Source of the DNA: Nitrospinae bacterium RIFCSPLOWO2_12_39_16
Lineage (GTDB): Bacteria > Nitrospinota > Nitrospinia > UBA9942
DNA length: 30,864 nucleotides
Assembly (NCBI GenBank): GCA_001805005.1
Contig: MHDO01000056.1
Coordinates: forward strand, 1 to 30,864
Reading direction: 5' to 3'
How positions within the stretch are numbered: the first letter of the stretch is position 1; every line of letters starts with the position of its first letter. The notes under the pieces were generated by a model, which saw only the letters and a program-made list of their open reading frames with translations, had not been told where the DNA came from and ran no database searches. Positions 22,395 through 30,779 of the stretch are shown here, in pieces. The position numbers and the translations under genes were made by a program.

Positions 22395-24092
22395 ATGAAA
22401 AAATATATATTTTTATTGTTGCTATTGTTTCTTGCTCTATCACCATTTATTGCATTGGCAGATGAAACAACGTTAATCTCCTTTTCAGGAAATGTAGAGG
22501 TGAAGATAAGTAAAGATAAAGACTGGATTCCTGTCACAGAAAGGGTTGAAATTCTTGAGGGTGGAGCAGTTAAAACCGGCGTTGATGGTGCGGCAGTTTT
22601 ACTCTTTCCAAACAAATCAAAGGTATGGTTAAAAGAATCAAGCAATCTTGAAATTGAATTAAGACAACTATCTTCAAATAAACTCTCCCTATCACAGGGT
22701 GATGTAAAAGTAAGAATCCCTCATCTATCACGGAAAGAGACATTTGAGGTTAAAACCAGAACCGTTGTATGTGCTGCAAGGGGAACAGAATATACATTAT
22801 CTACTACTGAAAGCGGCGATTCAAATACGTGGGCACTGTTTGGTGAAATAACTGTTGAATTTATGCAAAAGGCTATGAAACCGATTAAAATTTCGCAGGG
22901 ACATTCCTTTACTGTTGATGAGATAGGAGAAAAGGTCAAGGTTGCCCTCCTTACAAAAGAGGAGGAAATAAAAGGACTTGAAAATTGGGACCCTGGTCTC
23001 ACATCCGAAGAGAAACAAAAAGAGTTAAAAGAGAAGGAAAAAGATAGAAAACAAATTAGAGATCTATCGTCTGATGTCGCCAGCAATGAAGATGCCGTAA
23101 AAGACATTGTAATAAAGGTTAAAGAATCTGATTTTGAGGCAGGAAGGACACTTAAAGATATTCATGGAAATCTTGTCAGGGTTGACCAGAGGTTAATGAG
23201 ACCTGATGAAAAGAGTCTTCAGTTTTTCAATCTCGTAAAAAGACCTGAGTATAGGTATACTGCCCCTACTACCTATGCATTTGCGTATAATGGACCTAGT
23301 ACTGTTTCCAATAGGCTTGATTTGTTTCAGGCTAACATATCCTTTAATAGCGTTATACCTGACAGAATAGAAGATTGGCCTGGATTTTTTAGCGATGCAA
23401 AGCCCGATAAGGCATCTCTCGTATCGGCCAATAGAACAGATGCGAGCAATATTTTTGTAATTGCCAAAATTTTCAAATATGACTCAACAGAAGATAAACT
23501 CGTGAATGATATAAGGGTAATAAAGGATGCAGCCGCTGACTCAAAAGAAGTTTTAATAACAGGCAAAACAAATTTTATTGGTTTAGATAGGATTCTAAGG
23601 GTTGATATTAGTGATGGAGGGGCTAATGATGGCACTACTAATATATCAGGCATCTATTGGGCAAGCAAAGTTGAGGCATGCAGAGGATGTACCGATCATT
23701 TTGAAATAAAAGGTGACCCTTCTTTTTATAATTATAGAGCTGATCCTTATAGATTAGGTAACAATTCTACAAAGGATATTATATGGAATGCAACGGAAGA
23801 ATATATTATCAATAATTCTGGAGGCATTAGACAGGTCACAGATTTTACAAGCACATCTTCTGACCCATTTTCCATCCTGAAAAATGCCGCAGCAGAAAAC
23901 ATTATGTATGTTAAAAAGAGTATCAGCAACGATCCAAATCTCTGGACAAGTAATGATGCAGTTAGAAATGACATAAGTAATGCTGATTTCTTAAATATGA
24001 ATACAAATATAGACATTGTTTTTATTCCTGACTTAGCAGTTGCTATAATCCAGAGGGCACTACCTGCATTGAATGAAGTGAGTTTAAAATAA
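22395..24092 (+). CDS. Secreted FecR-domain protein of unknown function
   Basis: A 565-residue exported protein. The signal peptide (MKKYIFLLLLLFLALSPFIALA) precedes a FecR domain at about residues 25-150 (LISFSGNVEVKIS, ILEGGAVKTGVDGAAVLLFP, VWLKESSNLEIE, LSLSQGDVKVRI, FEVKTRTVVCAARGTEYTLS). A Lys/Glu-rich coiled segment (GLTSEEKQKELKEKEKDRKQ) follows. I recognise no known domain in the remaining 330 or so residues; it contains a CRGC pair near residue 430. There is no anti-sigma N-terminal part and no sigma factor nearby, so this is not a FecI-FecR pair. It heads a three-gene run with two barrels, opposite a CHASE2 cyclase; FecR and CHASE2 genes are often neighbours. GTG 22392 is an equally placed alternative start. 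Confidence 0.8.
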   Translation: MKKYIFLLLLLFLALSPFIALADETTLISFSGNVEVKISKDKDWIPVTERVEILEGGAVKTGVDGAAVLLFPNKSKVWLKESSNLEIELRQLSSNKLSLSQGDVKVRIPHLSRKETFEVKTRTVVCAARGTEYTLSTTESGDSNTWALFGEITVEFMQKAMKPIKISQGHSFTVDEIGEKVKVALLTKEEEIKGLENWDPGLTSEEKQKELKEKEKDRKQIRDLSSDVASNEDAVKDIVIKVKESDFEAGRTLKDIHGNLVRVDQRLMRPDEKSLQFFNLVKRPEYRYTAPTTYAFAYNGPSTVSNRLDLFQANISFNSVIPDRIEDWPGFFSDAKPDKASLVSANRTDASNIFVIAKIFKYDSTEDKLVNDIRVIKDAAADSKEVLITGKTNFIGLDRILRVDISDGGANDGTTNISGIYWASKVEACRGCTDHFEIKGDPSFYNYRADPYRLGNNSTKDIIWNATEEYIINNSGGIRQVTDFTSTSSDPFSILKNAAAENIMYVKKSISNDPNLWTSNDAVRNDISNADFLNMNTNIDIVFIPDLAVAIIQRALPALNEVSLK

Positions 24093-24835
24093 TGAAAAAG
24101 ACTATAATATATGCATTCATATTATCTATCATCATGCCTTGTATCTCTTATGCCAGTAGTATTGACCTCGGTGCAAAGGCAACTCAGCTTGCTGGTGAAA
24201 TAATTGCAAACCCCACCGCATTCTTCTATGAATTTCAACAAGACCTTGAAACAACAACACCATTACCTCCTGGTAAAACCTATGGTTTTCAGACTGGAAT
24301 TTTCCCCACACTATTACCAGCAACTTATGCTAATCTATCGGGTAAATATAGGCTTCATGGAGAGGGAAGGATAAGTCCAGGTTTACCGCAGTTAGACATA
24401 GCAGGTGGATACTGGAATATGATAGCAACAAAAATTGCAACAGAACAATCCAAAGATATAAATAGTTTAGATTTTAGTGGCTACTATATTGACCTCATAA
24501 TGAGTTCATCAGTTAGTCCGAAGATAAGGACATTCTATGGTTATAAATATTCTCAACTCAAGGCATCACTCAAACTAAATAAAGCTGTTGATATTGCAGG
24601 GGCACAGGTAACAAGCTTTGATGCAGGTTTTAGAGATGACTTTCTAATAGCAGGTATAGAGCACATAACGAGCATAAACAAATTCTGGAGCATTCAGATG
24701 AATTATGGCATAAAAGAGCAAGTATTAGCTTCAAAGATAAGCTGGTATGGAAAATACTTTGAATTTGGACTTAACATTTATCCGGAAGGCATATTGGTTA
24801 TTCACCCTGTGGTGAATTTTCACCTAAACTTTTAA
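24092..24835 (+). CDS. Predicted outer-membrane barrel protein
   Basis: A 247-residue protein with a signal peptide (MKKTIIYAFILSIIMPCISYA) and alternating amphipathic strands (LSGKYRLHGEGRIS, KIRTFYGYKYSQLKASLKL, FWSIQMNYGIKEQ, KYFEFGLNIYPE), ending VVNFHLNF with a terminal Phe. This is the pattern of an outer-membrane barrel. I do not recognise the family. The start overlaps the stop of the FecR gene by 1 nt (TAATG), so the two are translationally coupled and probably work together. Confidence 0.65.
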   Translation: MKKTIIYAFILSIIMPCISYASSIDLGAKATQLAGEIIANPTAFFYEFQQDLETTTPLPPGKTYGFQTGIFPTLLPATYANLSGKYRLHGEGRISPGLPQLDIAGGYWNMIATKIATEQSKDINSLDFSGYYIDLIMSSSVSPKIRTFYGYKYSQLKASLKLNKAVDIAGAQVTSFDAGFRDDFLIAGIEHITSINKFWSIQMNYGIKEQVLASKISWYGKYFEFGLNIYPEGILVIHPVVNFHLNF

Positions 24836-24838
24836 AAA

Positions 24839-26077
24839 ATGAAAAAGGTTATAATTTTTTTAATAGTCTTGACTGTTCTGTTTTTTAACAGTGACTCCTT
24901 TGCCACAACCGGCGAGGGATCAAAGACATTCTCCCCATATTTTGATATGACCCTCAGTGAGGGTGCATTTATACCTTCTGATGGTAATTTTTTCAGTGGT
25001 GGTAATATAAAAACACAGGTTGGCCTTTTAACAAAGGTTAATCCATCAAACTCAATCTTTGGGCTTTACAATCTCCATTACAGTGGTCCAGGGTTTCAAC
25101 CGCAGGATTCAAAGCAGTTTCAGGATAGATCTCTCTTGCATGGCTTTAATGTTGAATACAGGCGGGACATTATCAAAAGTCTTAAAATTAGACCAGGAAT
25201 TTCTTACTCAAAAGAATACAGAAGAACAGGAGCAAACGAGGCATGGGAAAATGGACTTTATAATATGGATTCCTTTGGCGGTCAGCTTGCTGCCGACTAT
25301 TACTTTGATTTTGATAGAGATGGAATTCTTACCTTTCAATACTTAACAAGAGATGTAAAATTTCCTAATTATACAGACCTCTTGAGAGAATTTCAGGGAG
25401 CTGGATATTCCTCAGAAGTTAGTGGAGGGCTTCAGGACCAAACCTTAAATAATATCTCTATCAGACCTAAATGGAATAAGTTCTTTGGTGGTTTAACCTA
25501 TATATGGCAGGATTATAAAAATGAACGTGTGATAGATTCCAATGGAACTTATGGCGCTACGCGTCAAAAAGATGAAAATATAACTCTTGATTTTGGATTT
25601 CATCACATCCTCTCAATTTTGGAAATGTATCCAGTGATCTCTTATACAATGCATACATCAAACCAAAATTATGTAAGATATAAATACCTCGGTGCAAGTT
25701 CAACAAATCTGCTCTCTGGAAGCTCTGATGTAACATTTATTAAGGGTAATTATAATTATAACGAACTTAATCTGAACATCCCTGTTGACCTATTGATAAC
25801 GAGTAAATGGGCAATAAGTGGAGGAATAAATATTGTTAAAAGAGATTATACCGATAGACCCCCAAGAAACAGTAATAACAACTATGACTTTAATAGCAGA
25901 CAGTCCAATACACTTACAACCATTTCTGGGGGGATAAGAAAACAATTAAATGATATATCACTATTCAGAATAAACTATTCTCTTATTGTGGGAAGTTCAA
26001 ATAATACCTTTGAAAAATACCTGCCATACAATTATACAGGAAACAGTATAAGCATTGCCTATCAGATTACATATTAG
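24839..26077 (+). CDS. Predicted large outer-membrane barrel protein
   Basis: A 412-residue protein with a signal peptide (MKKVIIFLIVLTVLFFNSDSFA) followed by many alternating strands rich in Tyr, Asn and Gly (NSIFGLYNLHYSGPGF, HGFNVEYRRDI, FGGLTYIWQDYKNERV, TLTTISGGIRKQL) and a C-terminal strand ending SIAYQITY. The size suggests a barrel of 16 or so strands. No family is recognised. It starts 3 nt after the previous gene. Its stop is 8 nt from the stop of the convergent cyclase gene, with no terminator between them. Confidence 0.68.
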   Translation: MKKVIIFLIVLTVLFFNSDSFATTGEGSKTFSPYFDMTLSEGAFIPSDGNFFSGGNIKTQVGLLTKVNPSNSIFGLYNLHYSGPGFQPQDSKQFQDRSLLHGFNVEYRRDIIKSLKIRPGISYSKEYRRTGANEAWENGLYNMDSFGGQLAADYYFDFDRDGILTFQYLTRDVKFPNYTDLLREFQGAGYSSEVSGGLQDQTLNNISIRPKWNKFFGGLTYIWQDYKNERVIDSNGTYGATRQKDENITLDFGFHHILSILEMYPVISYTMHTSNQNYVRYKYLGASSTNLLSGSSDVTFIKGNYNYNELNLNIPVDLLITSKWAISGGINIVKRDYTDRPPRNSNNNYDFNSRQSNTLTTISGGIRKQLNDISLFRINYSLIVGSSNNTFEKYLPYNYTGNSISIAYQITY

Positions 26078-26085
26078 CCAAAAAA

Positions 26086-28053
26086 TTATTTCTCTTCCAT
26101 TTTAACAACCTTTCCTTCTTGATATTCTACAACTCTTGATTTTACTCCATGACCAAGAGATTCTACTCTATAAATTCCTACTGGTCTTTCTTTCCCTTTC
26201 ACAATAACCTTTTCAAGTCCTGTAACTTCTGTTTTCCATATTGTTTCATCAGCTAATAAATCCTTAATTTTACTAAGGGTAAATTCTGTTATAAGAATAT
26301 GTGTATTATACTTCCTTGTAAGGGATTCAACCCTTGAGCCTAAATTTACATGGTCTCCGATAACCGTATAATCCATTTTTTTTCTCTCGGCACCGATGTT
26401 TCCAACAATGACCTCACCTGTATTTATCCCTATCCCACAATCAAGTATCGGTTTCCCTTCTGCCTGCCATTTTTTCTGGAGTTCTTTAAGCCTGCCGACC
26501 ATATTCAAGGCACATTTTATCGCAAGCTCTGCGTGATTCTCCTGTCTCATAGGCGCATTCCAGAATGTGAGGATTGCATCGCCGATAAACTTATCCAGTG
26601 TCCCCTCCCATTTTAAGACTATGTCTGTCATCTCTCCAAGGTATTCATTTAATATGGCAACCACTTCTTCAGGTGCATGTTTCTCTGAAAAGGATGTAAA
26701 TCCCATTACATCGGAGAAGAGGACGGTAATCTCCCTTCTCTCACCGCCCAATTTAGCCATATCGGGATTTTTAATCAATTCGTTTACAATCTTCTCTGTT
26801 ACATAGCTTGAGAACATTGCCCTTATTCTCTTTGCATATCTCTCCTCAGCAACATAATTGTAGATAGTAACACTGATAAATACGAAAAATATGTTAAGTA
26901 TCGGGTATGTAATGTTTATCCAGATACCCTTCTGTGCAAAAAGGTAATAGCCTAACAGGGATATAAAAAACAAAAAAGAAATGGTAATAGCAGAGCCACC
27001 AAATGCCTTAAACCTGACAATCAAAAGGGAGAGCAAAAGACCCGATAATAAAAGTATGGTAATATTTATTAGCTTCGGAGCTGATTTAATAAACTTTTTT
27101 TCTATTATGGAGGCAATTACATTTGCATGTTTTTCAACCCCGGGCATTGCCGCAGTAAAGGGTGTTACCCTTAAATCATAGATTCCCACAGCCGTTGCAC
27201 CAATAAGAACAATCTTATCATGGAAATCCTCAGGCTTGATATTTCCATCTAAAATATCGGATATAGAGAAATAGCTAAATGTCTGGTCAGTACCATAATA
27301 ATTAATCAGTGTCCTGCCAAACCTATCGGTTGGAATATATGTCTCTCCAAGCCTTATCCCCTCTGTTGCCTCCAGAATTACCATTTTATTAGGTATTTTT
27401 AAATATTTGACAGCACTCTGCAAGGTAATCGAAGGATAGAGATAGCCATTGTATTCAATTACAAGGGGCTCCCATCTCAATATCCCATCGTCATCCGGAA
27501 AGGTATTAACATATCCAAGTGCAATTGCACTCTTGCCTAATTCAGATACAGGTGTTGTAATCTTTTTTGCACCTATAGGATTATACTGATTAAACTTATC
27601 AGAATTCTTGACATTGACAAAGGATGAGTCGCTTATAAATTCCTCATCGGGTATATCTGATTCACTATCAAACTCAAAGAAAACAGGTAATATCACATTC
27701 CCTGCATCAGTCATTGCCTTGCTGAATAATGTATCATTCTTTTCAGCCTCACTAAAAATAATATCAAAGACAATTATTCTTACACCCAGACCCTTTAATT
27801 TCTTTAACACATCTGCCATTATATCTCTATCCCATGGCCATCTCCCAAGCATGTCAATGCTCTTTTCATCTATTGCTGCAATAATTATATCTTTTGGAGG
27901 CTTTACTGCCCCTCTTATTTTAAACCTGTAGTCTAAAAGCCTATCCTCCAGAGCATTAATAGGAGATAGATTGAGGAGCATTAACCCTGTTATAAGTATT
28001 GTAATAGATGAACCTATAAAAAATTTTAGCCTGCCACCTCTTGTCTTTTCCAT
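26086..28053 (-). CDS. CHASE2-domain class III adenylate cyclase
   Basis: A 655-residue membrane cyclase. An N-terminal span (about residues 10-30) is followed by an extracytoplasmic CHASE2 sensor domain (LEDRLLDYRFKIRG, IIIAAIDEKSIDMLGRWPWD, IVFDIIFSE, LINYYGTDQTFSYFSISDIL, DKIVLIGATAVGIYDLRVTP). Three C-terminal spans follow at about 330-420, then the catalytic domain: ITVLFSDVMGFTSFSE (first metal Asp), TLDKFIGDAILTFWNAP (adenine-selecting Lys and second Asp), and DYTVIGDHVNLGSRVESL (transition-state Asn and Arg). All catalytic residues are present, so it should make cAMP. I start at ATG 28053; the longer reading from TTG 28104 begins upstream of the -10 box. It is convergent with the FecR operon. 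Confidence 0.92.
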   Translation of the reverse strand: MEKTRGGRLKFFIGSSITILITGLMLLNLSPINALEDRLLDYRFKIRGAVKPPKDIIIAAIDEKSIDMLGRWPWDRDIMADVLKKLKGLGVRIIVFDIIFSEAEKNDTLFSKAMTDAGNVILPVFFEFDSESDIPDEEFISDSSFVNVKNSDKFNQYNPIGAKKITTPVSELGKSAIALGYVNTFPDDDGILRWEPLVIEYNGYLYPSITLQSAVKYLKIPNKMVILEATEGIRLGETYIPTDRFGRTLINYYGTDQTFSYFSISDILDGNIKPEDFHDKIVLIGATAVGIYDLRVTPFTAAMPGVEKHANVIASIIEKKFIKSAPKLINITILLLSGLLLSLLIVRFKAFGGSAITISFLFFISLLGYYLFAQKGIWINITYPILNIFFVFISVTIYNYVAEERYAKRIRAMFSSYVTEKIVNELIKNPDMAKLGGERREITVLFSDVMGFTSFSEKHAPEEVVAILNEYLGEMTDIVLKWEGTLDKFIGDAILTFWNAPMRQENHAELAIKCALNMVGRLKELQKKWQAEGKPILDCGIGINTGEVIVGNIGAERKKMDYTVIGDHVNLGSRVESLTRKYNTHILITEFTLSKIKDLLADETIWKTEVTGLEKVIVKGKERPVGIYRVESLGHGVKSRVVEYQEGKVVKMEEK

Positions 28054-28087
28054 AAAATTTAATACTGAATGACTTTTTGAATGCCGA

Positions 28088-28119
28088 ATTATATCATAAA
28101 CCAATCACTATGATATAAT
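28088..28119. promoter_or_regulatory. Divergent extended -10 promoters in a perfect inverted repeat
   Basis: ATTATATCATA (28088-28098) and TATGATATAAT (28109-28119) are perfect 11-bp inverted arms around a 10-bp spacer. Each arm, read outward, contains TGATATAAT, an extended -10 box. One points left to the cyclase gene (TATAAT 28093-28088), the other right to the kinase gene (28114-28119). Both starts fall downstream of their box. Confidence 0.65.
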
Positions 28120-28171
28120 AAAACAATTCAGCAAAATACCACTGACACTGCCACTTACACTGACACTAAAT

Positions 28172-29176
28172 ATGAATTCATCAGCCTTATTAAAGTTAAT
28201 GCTAAATCCTGACACTTATCCATTCAAGCCTGAAAAGGTAGATATGCTCCAGACCCATATCTCTTACCTTTTTATTACAGGTGAATATGTATATAAGGTG
28301 AAGAAACCTGTAAATTTTGGCTTTATTGATTACTCTACACTTGAAAAAAGAAAATTTTATTGCGGGCAGGAGATAAAACTAAACAGCCGTCTTTCACCTG
28401 AAATATATCTGGGAGTCTCTGAGATTGTCTCAGACAAAGCTATTCTTTCCTTAGATGGAAAAGGGGATGTGATAGAATATGCAGTAAGAATGCGGCGACT
28501 CCCCCCCGATATGATGATGGATAAAATGATATTTGATAAGAGACTTAATAGGACTATAATCAAAAAGATAGCCAATAAAATTGCCGCATTTCACTTATCT
28601 GCAGATGTCAATAGTAATATATCTAAGTTTGGAGATATTGAAATTATACTTAAGAATGTAAATGAAAACTTTCTACAGACAGACAAATTTATCGGAATCA
28701 GCCTTACACAAGAAGAGTATAATCTCATAAAGGATTTCTCATATAAATTTATTGATAATAATAGGGCTATTTTAAAAAAAAGGGTTAATGAAAATAAAAT
28801 AAAGGATTGTCATGGCGATTTAAGGACGGAGCATATCTGCATCTCTGACAAAATATATATATTTGACTGTATTGAATTTAATGACAGGTTCAGATATGGT
28901 GATGTAGCATCAGAGGCGGCATTCCTTGCCATGGACCTTGATTTTCTCGGTGAAGAGAATCTCTCAAAATATTTTGCGGATTCATATATAGAAATTTCAG
29001 GGGATACAGATATATATAAAATCATAAATTTTTATAAATGTTACAGGGCTTATGTAAGGGGAAAGGTTGAGAGCTTCCAGCTTAATGACCCCAATATTCA
29101 GCCAAAAGAAAAGGAGAAGAGCCTTAATTCAGCCAGAGGACATTTTAAATTGGCATACAGATATGCCATAGGATGA
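28172..29176 (+). CDS. COG2187-type aminoglycoside phosphotransferase-like kinase
   Basis: A 334-residue protein of the APH-like kinase family, usually the N-terminal half of a bifunctional protein whose second half is a P-loop kinase. Motifs: LQTHISYLFITGEYVYKVKK (nucleotide-binding Lys), GFIDYSTLEKRKFYCGQEIK, the catalytic loop DCHGDLRTEHICI with its Asp base, and the metal-binding IFDCIEFNDRFRYGDVASEA. It ends near RGHFKLAYRYAI, where the fused forms continue into the ATPase. Here the second half is the next gene, separated by a repeat hairpin. The substrate is unknown; aminoglycoside resistance should not be assumed. It begins just after GACACTGACACT-type words, with no ribosome site seen. 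Confidence 0.82.
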   Translation: MNSSALLKLMLNPDTYPFKPEKVDMLQTHISYLFITGEYVYKVKKPVNFGFIDYSTLEKRKFYCGQEIKLNSRLSPEIYLGVSEIVSDKAILSLDGKGDVIEYAVRMRRLPPDMMMDKMIFDKRLNRTIIKKIANKIAAFHLSADVNSNISKFGDIEIILKNVNENFLQTDKFIGISLTQEEYNLIKDFSYKFIDNNRAILKKRVNENKIKDCHGDLRTEHICISDKIYIFDCIEFNDRFRYGDVASEAAFLAMDLDFLGEENLSKYFADSYIEISGDTDIYKIINFYKCYRAYVRGKVESFQLNDPNIQPKEKEKSLNSARGHFKLAYRYAIG

Positions 29177-29189
29177 ACAAAAACATGAT

Positions 29190-29275
29190 TAACCACAGAT
29201 AGACACGGAAAAAACACGGAAAAATGAGTTTCAAAAAAATCCGTGTTACTCCGTGATAAATCCGTGGTAGTTTTT
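29190..29275. repeat. Intergenic word-repeat hairpin between two kinase genes
   Basis: Left words AACCACAGATAGACACGG and AACACGGAAAA face right words CCGTGTTACTCCGTG and AATCCGTGGTAG. The hairpin is of the CCACAGAC class but with a CACGG variant. It separates two domains that are one protein in many relatives. Confidence 0.75.
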
Positions 29276-29284
29276 ATAAGTTAC

Positions 29285-29848
29285 ATGGACAAACCAATCC
29301 TTATTATTTTTGCCGGGCTTATAGGGACAGGAAAGAGCACATTATCAAAAACTCTCTCAAAAAAATTGGATATACCTATTATATCTTCTGATATAGTAAG
29401 AAAAGAACTCTCTGGTATCTCTCCTACAGAACACAAATATGAAGACTTTGAAAAGGGAATATACTCAAAAGAGTTTACTGACAAAACTTACAAAGAGATT
29501 TTTAAAAAGGCAGAAGAGTTTTTAATGAAAGGCTCATCGGTAATCATTGACGCCTCTTTTAAAAAAAAGAGCCAAAGAAAAATGATTTTAGATTTGGCAG
29601 TAGAAATGGGGATAAGATATTTTATTATAGAAACAATCTGTAAAGATGAAGAAATAAAAAAGAGGTTAAATTATCGGTTGAAGAGTAAAAGAGCAACTTC
29701 CGATGGGAGATTGGAAATATATGATAAACAAAAAAAAGACTTTGATGTCATAAATGAAATTGATAGGGATTCTCACATAATCATTGACACCACAAAGCCT
29801 ATTGATGTATGTATAGAAAAAATACTTGAGAGGTTAATACATGATTAA
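29285..29848 (+). CDS. COG0645-type P-loop kinase, Zeta-toxin/AAA_33-like
   Basis: A 187-residue predicted small-molecule kinase. It opens with a strand and Walker A (ILIIFAGLIGTGKSTLSKTL), then PIISSDIVRKELSG, where a conserved Asp after the first helix is typical of AAA_33/gluconate-kinase-like enzymes. SSVIIDASFKKKSQRKMIL is the second strand with its Asp, ETICKDEEIKKRLNYRLKSK is the lid, and HIIIDTTKPIDVCIEKIL the last strand. The fold is complete. It is the usual C-terminal half of fused COG2187-COG0645 proteins, here a separate gene. ATG 29285 is used; the longer frame enters the repeat. Its stop overlaps the nadK start by 8 nt. Confidence 0.82.
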   Translation: MDKPILIIFAGLIGTGKSTLSKTLSKKLDIPIISSDIVRKELSGISPTEHKYEDFEKGIYSKEFTDKTYKEIFKKAEEFLMKGSSVIIDASFKKKSQRKMILDLAVEMGIRYFIIETICKDEEIKKRLNYRLKSKRATSDGRLEIYDKQKKDFDVINEIDRDSHIIIDTTKPIDVCIEKILERLIHD

Positions 29849-30701
29849 AAAAATCGGAGTTATTGCTAAAACACAGCATAGCAAGGCAGAGGAGTCACTG
29901 AAGGGGCTTATAACATGGCTCAAAGACAGGGATATTGAGATTTATCTGGATAAGGAGACATCAGGAATCATTGGTGAAAAATCTCAATATAAAAGGGCTG
30001 ATATACCATCTGTGGCTGAACTTATAATTGTCCTTGGCGGCGACGGTACTCTTCTTTCTGTTGCCAGACTTATAGAAGATAAAGATGTACCGATATTGGG
30101 TGTAAATTTAGGTGTCCTTGGATTCCTGACTGAGATTACAATTGGGGAACTCTACCCTGCACTGGAAAAAATTATTTCTGGGGATTTTACAGTAGAAGAC
30201 AGGATAATGCTTGATGCCTGTATATACAGAGAGGGTAAGATAGCCGCAAATTACTGTGCCTTTAATGATGTGGTAATAAATAGAGGCGCTATTGCAAGGA
30301 TTGTAGATTTAGAGATAAAGATAAATGGCTTATATGTTACAACCTACAGGTCTGACGGGCTTATCATCTCTACACCAACAGGCTCTACTGCATATTCACT
30401 GGCTGCAGGCGGGCCTATAGTCTATCCTACAATGAATGCCCTCATACTATCCCCTATCTGCCCGCATACCCTTACAAACCGGCCAATTGTTATACCTGAT
30501 GATGTAAAGATTGAAATAAATCTTGTAACACCAAATGAGGATGTGCTGGCAACTATGGACGGACAGGTAGGATATTCACTTAATTACCGTGATACAATTG
30601 AGATAAAGAAAGCAAAAAACACAATAAAACTAATACAGGCACCTGGCAAAAATTATTATGAAGTCTTGAGAAAGAAATTAAAGTGGGGGGAAAGACTATA
30701 G
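29841..30701 (+). CDS. nadK: NAD kinase
   Basis: A 286-residue ATP- or polyphosphate-dependent NAD kinase, the sole source of NADP. The GGDGTLLSVAR motif (about residues 65-75) supplies the catalytic Asp. Others follow: GVNLGVLGFLTEI, NDVVINRGAIARI, TYRSDGLIISTPTGSTAYSL and AAGGPIVYPTM in the conserved C-terminal domain, and DGQVGYSL near the end. Length is typical. A GAGAGG ribosome site lies inside the preceding gene. The 8-nt overlap with the upstream kinase indicates translational coupling. Confidence 0.97.
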   Translation: MIKKIGVIAKTQHSKAEESLKGLITWLKDRDIEIYLDKETSGIIGEKSQYKRADIPSVAELIIVLGGDGTLLSVARLIEDKDVPILGVNLGVLGFLTEITIGELYPALEKIISGDFTVEDRIMLDACIYREGKIAANYCAFNDVVINRGAIARIVDLEIKINGLYVTTYRSDGLIISTPTGSTAYSLAAGGPIVYPTMNALILSPICPHTLTNRPIVIPDDVKIEINLVTPNEDVLATMDGQVGYSLNYRDTIEIKKAKNTIKLIQAPGKNYYEVLRKKLKWGERL

Positions 30702-30716
30702 CGGAGCGAAGGGAGA

Positions 30717-30777
30717 ACGCAACAGCTAAGAGGCTCGACGTTTTTATGCCGCGTCCCTCTTGAGCGACTTGTTATGT
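30717..30777 (-). repeat. attC-like integron recombination site
   Basis: Read on the minus strand, the 61-bp site opens with ACATAAC and closes with GTTGCGT, carrying the conserved AAC and GTT triplets of attC outer boxes. The arms TCGCTCAAGAGGGACG and CGTCGAGCCTCTTAGC are imperfectly complementary with an offset. TCAAGAGGGAC in the first half and CTTAG in the second resemble Vibrio-type attC sites from memory. A minus-strand stop codon lies directly before it, as in gene cassettes. A structure-aware search is needed to confirm. Confidence 0.6.
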
Positions 30778-30779
30778 GG

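Noticed and set aside
22392..24092. FecR anti-sigma regulator of the TonB receptor
   Set aside because: No sigma factor gene adjoins, the protein is secreted and 565 residues long, and it lies in a different operon 17 kb from the receptor.
28172..29176. Aminoglycoside resistance gene
   Set aside because: The motifs belong to the COG2187 kinase family, which is not known for drug modification, and no resistance context is present.
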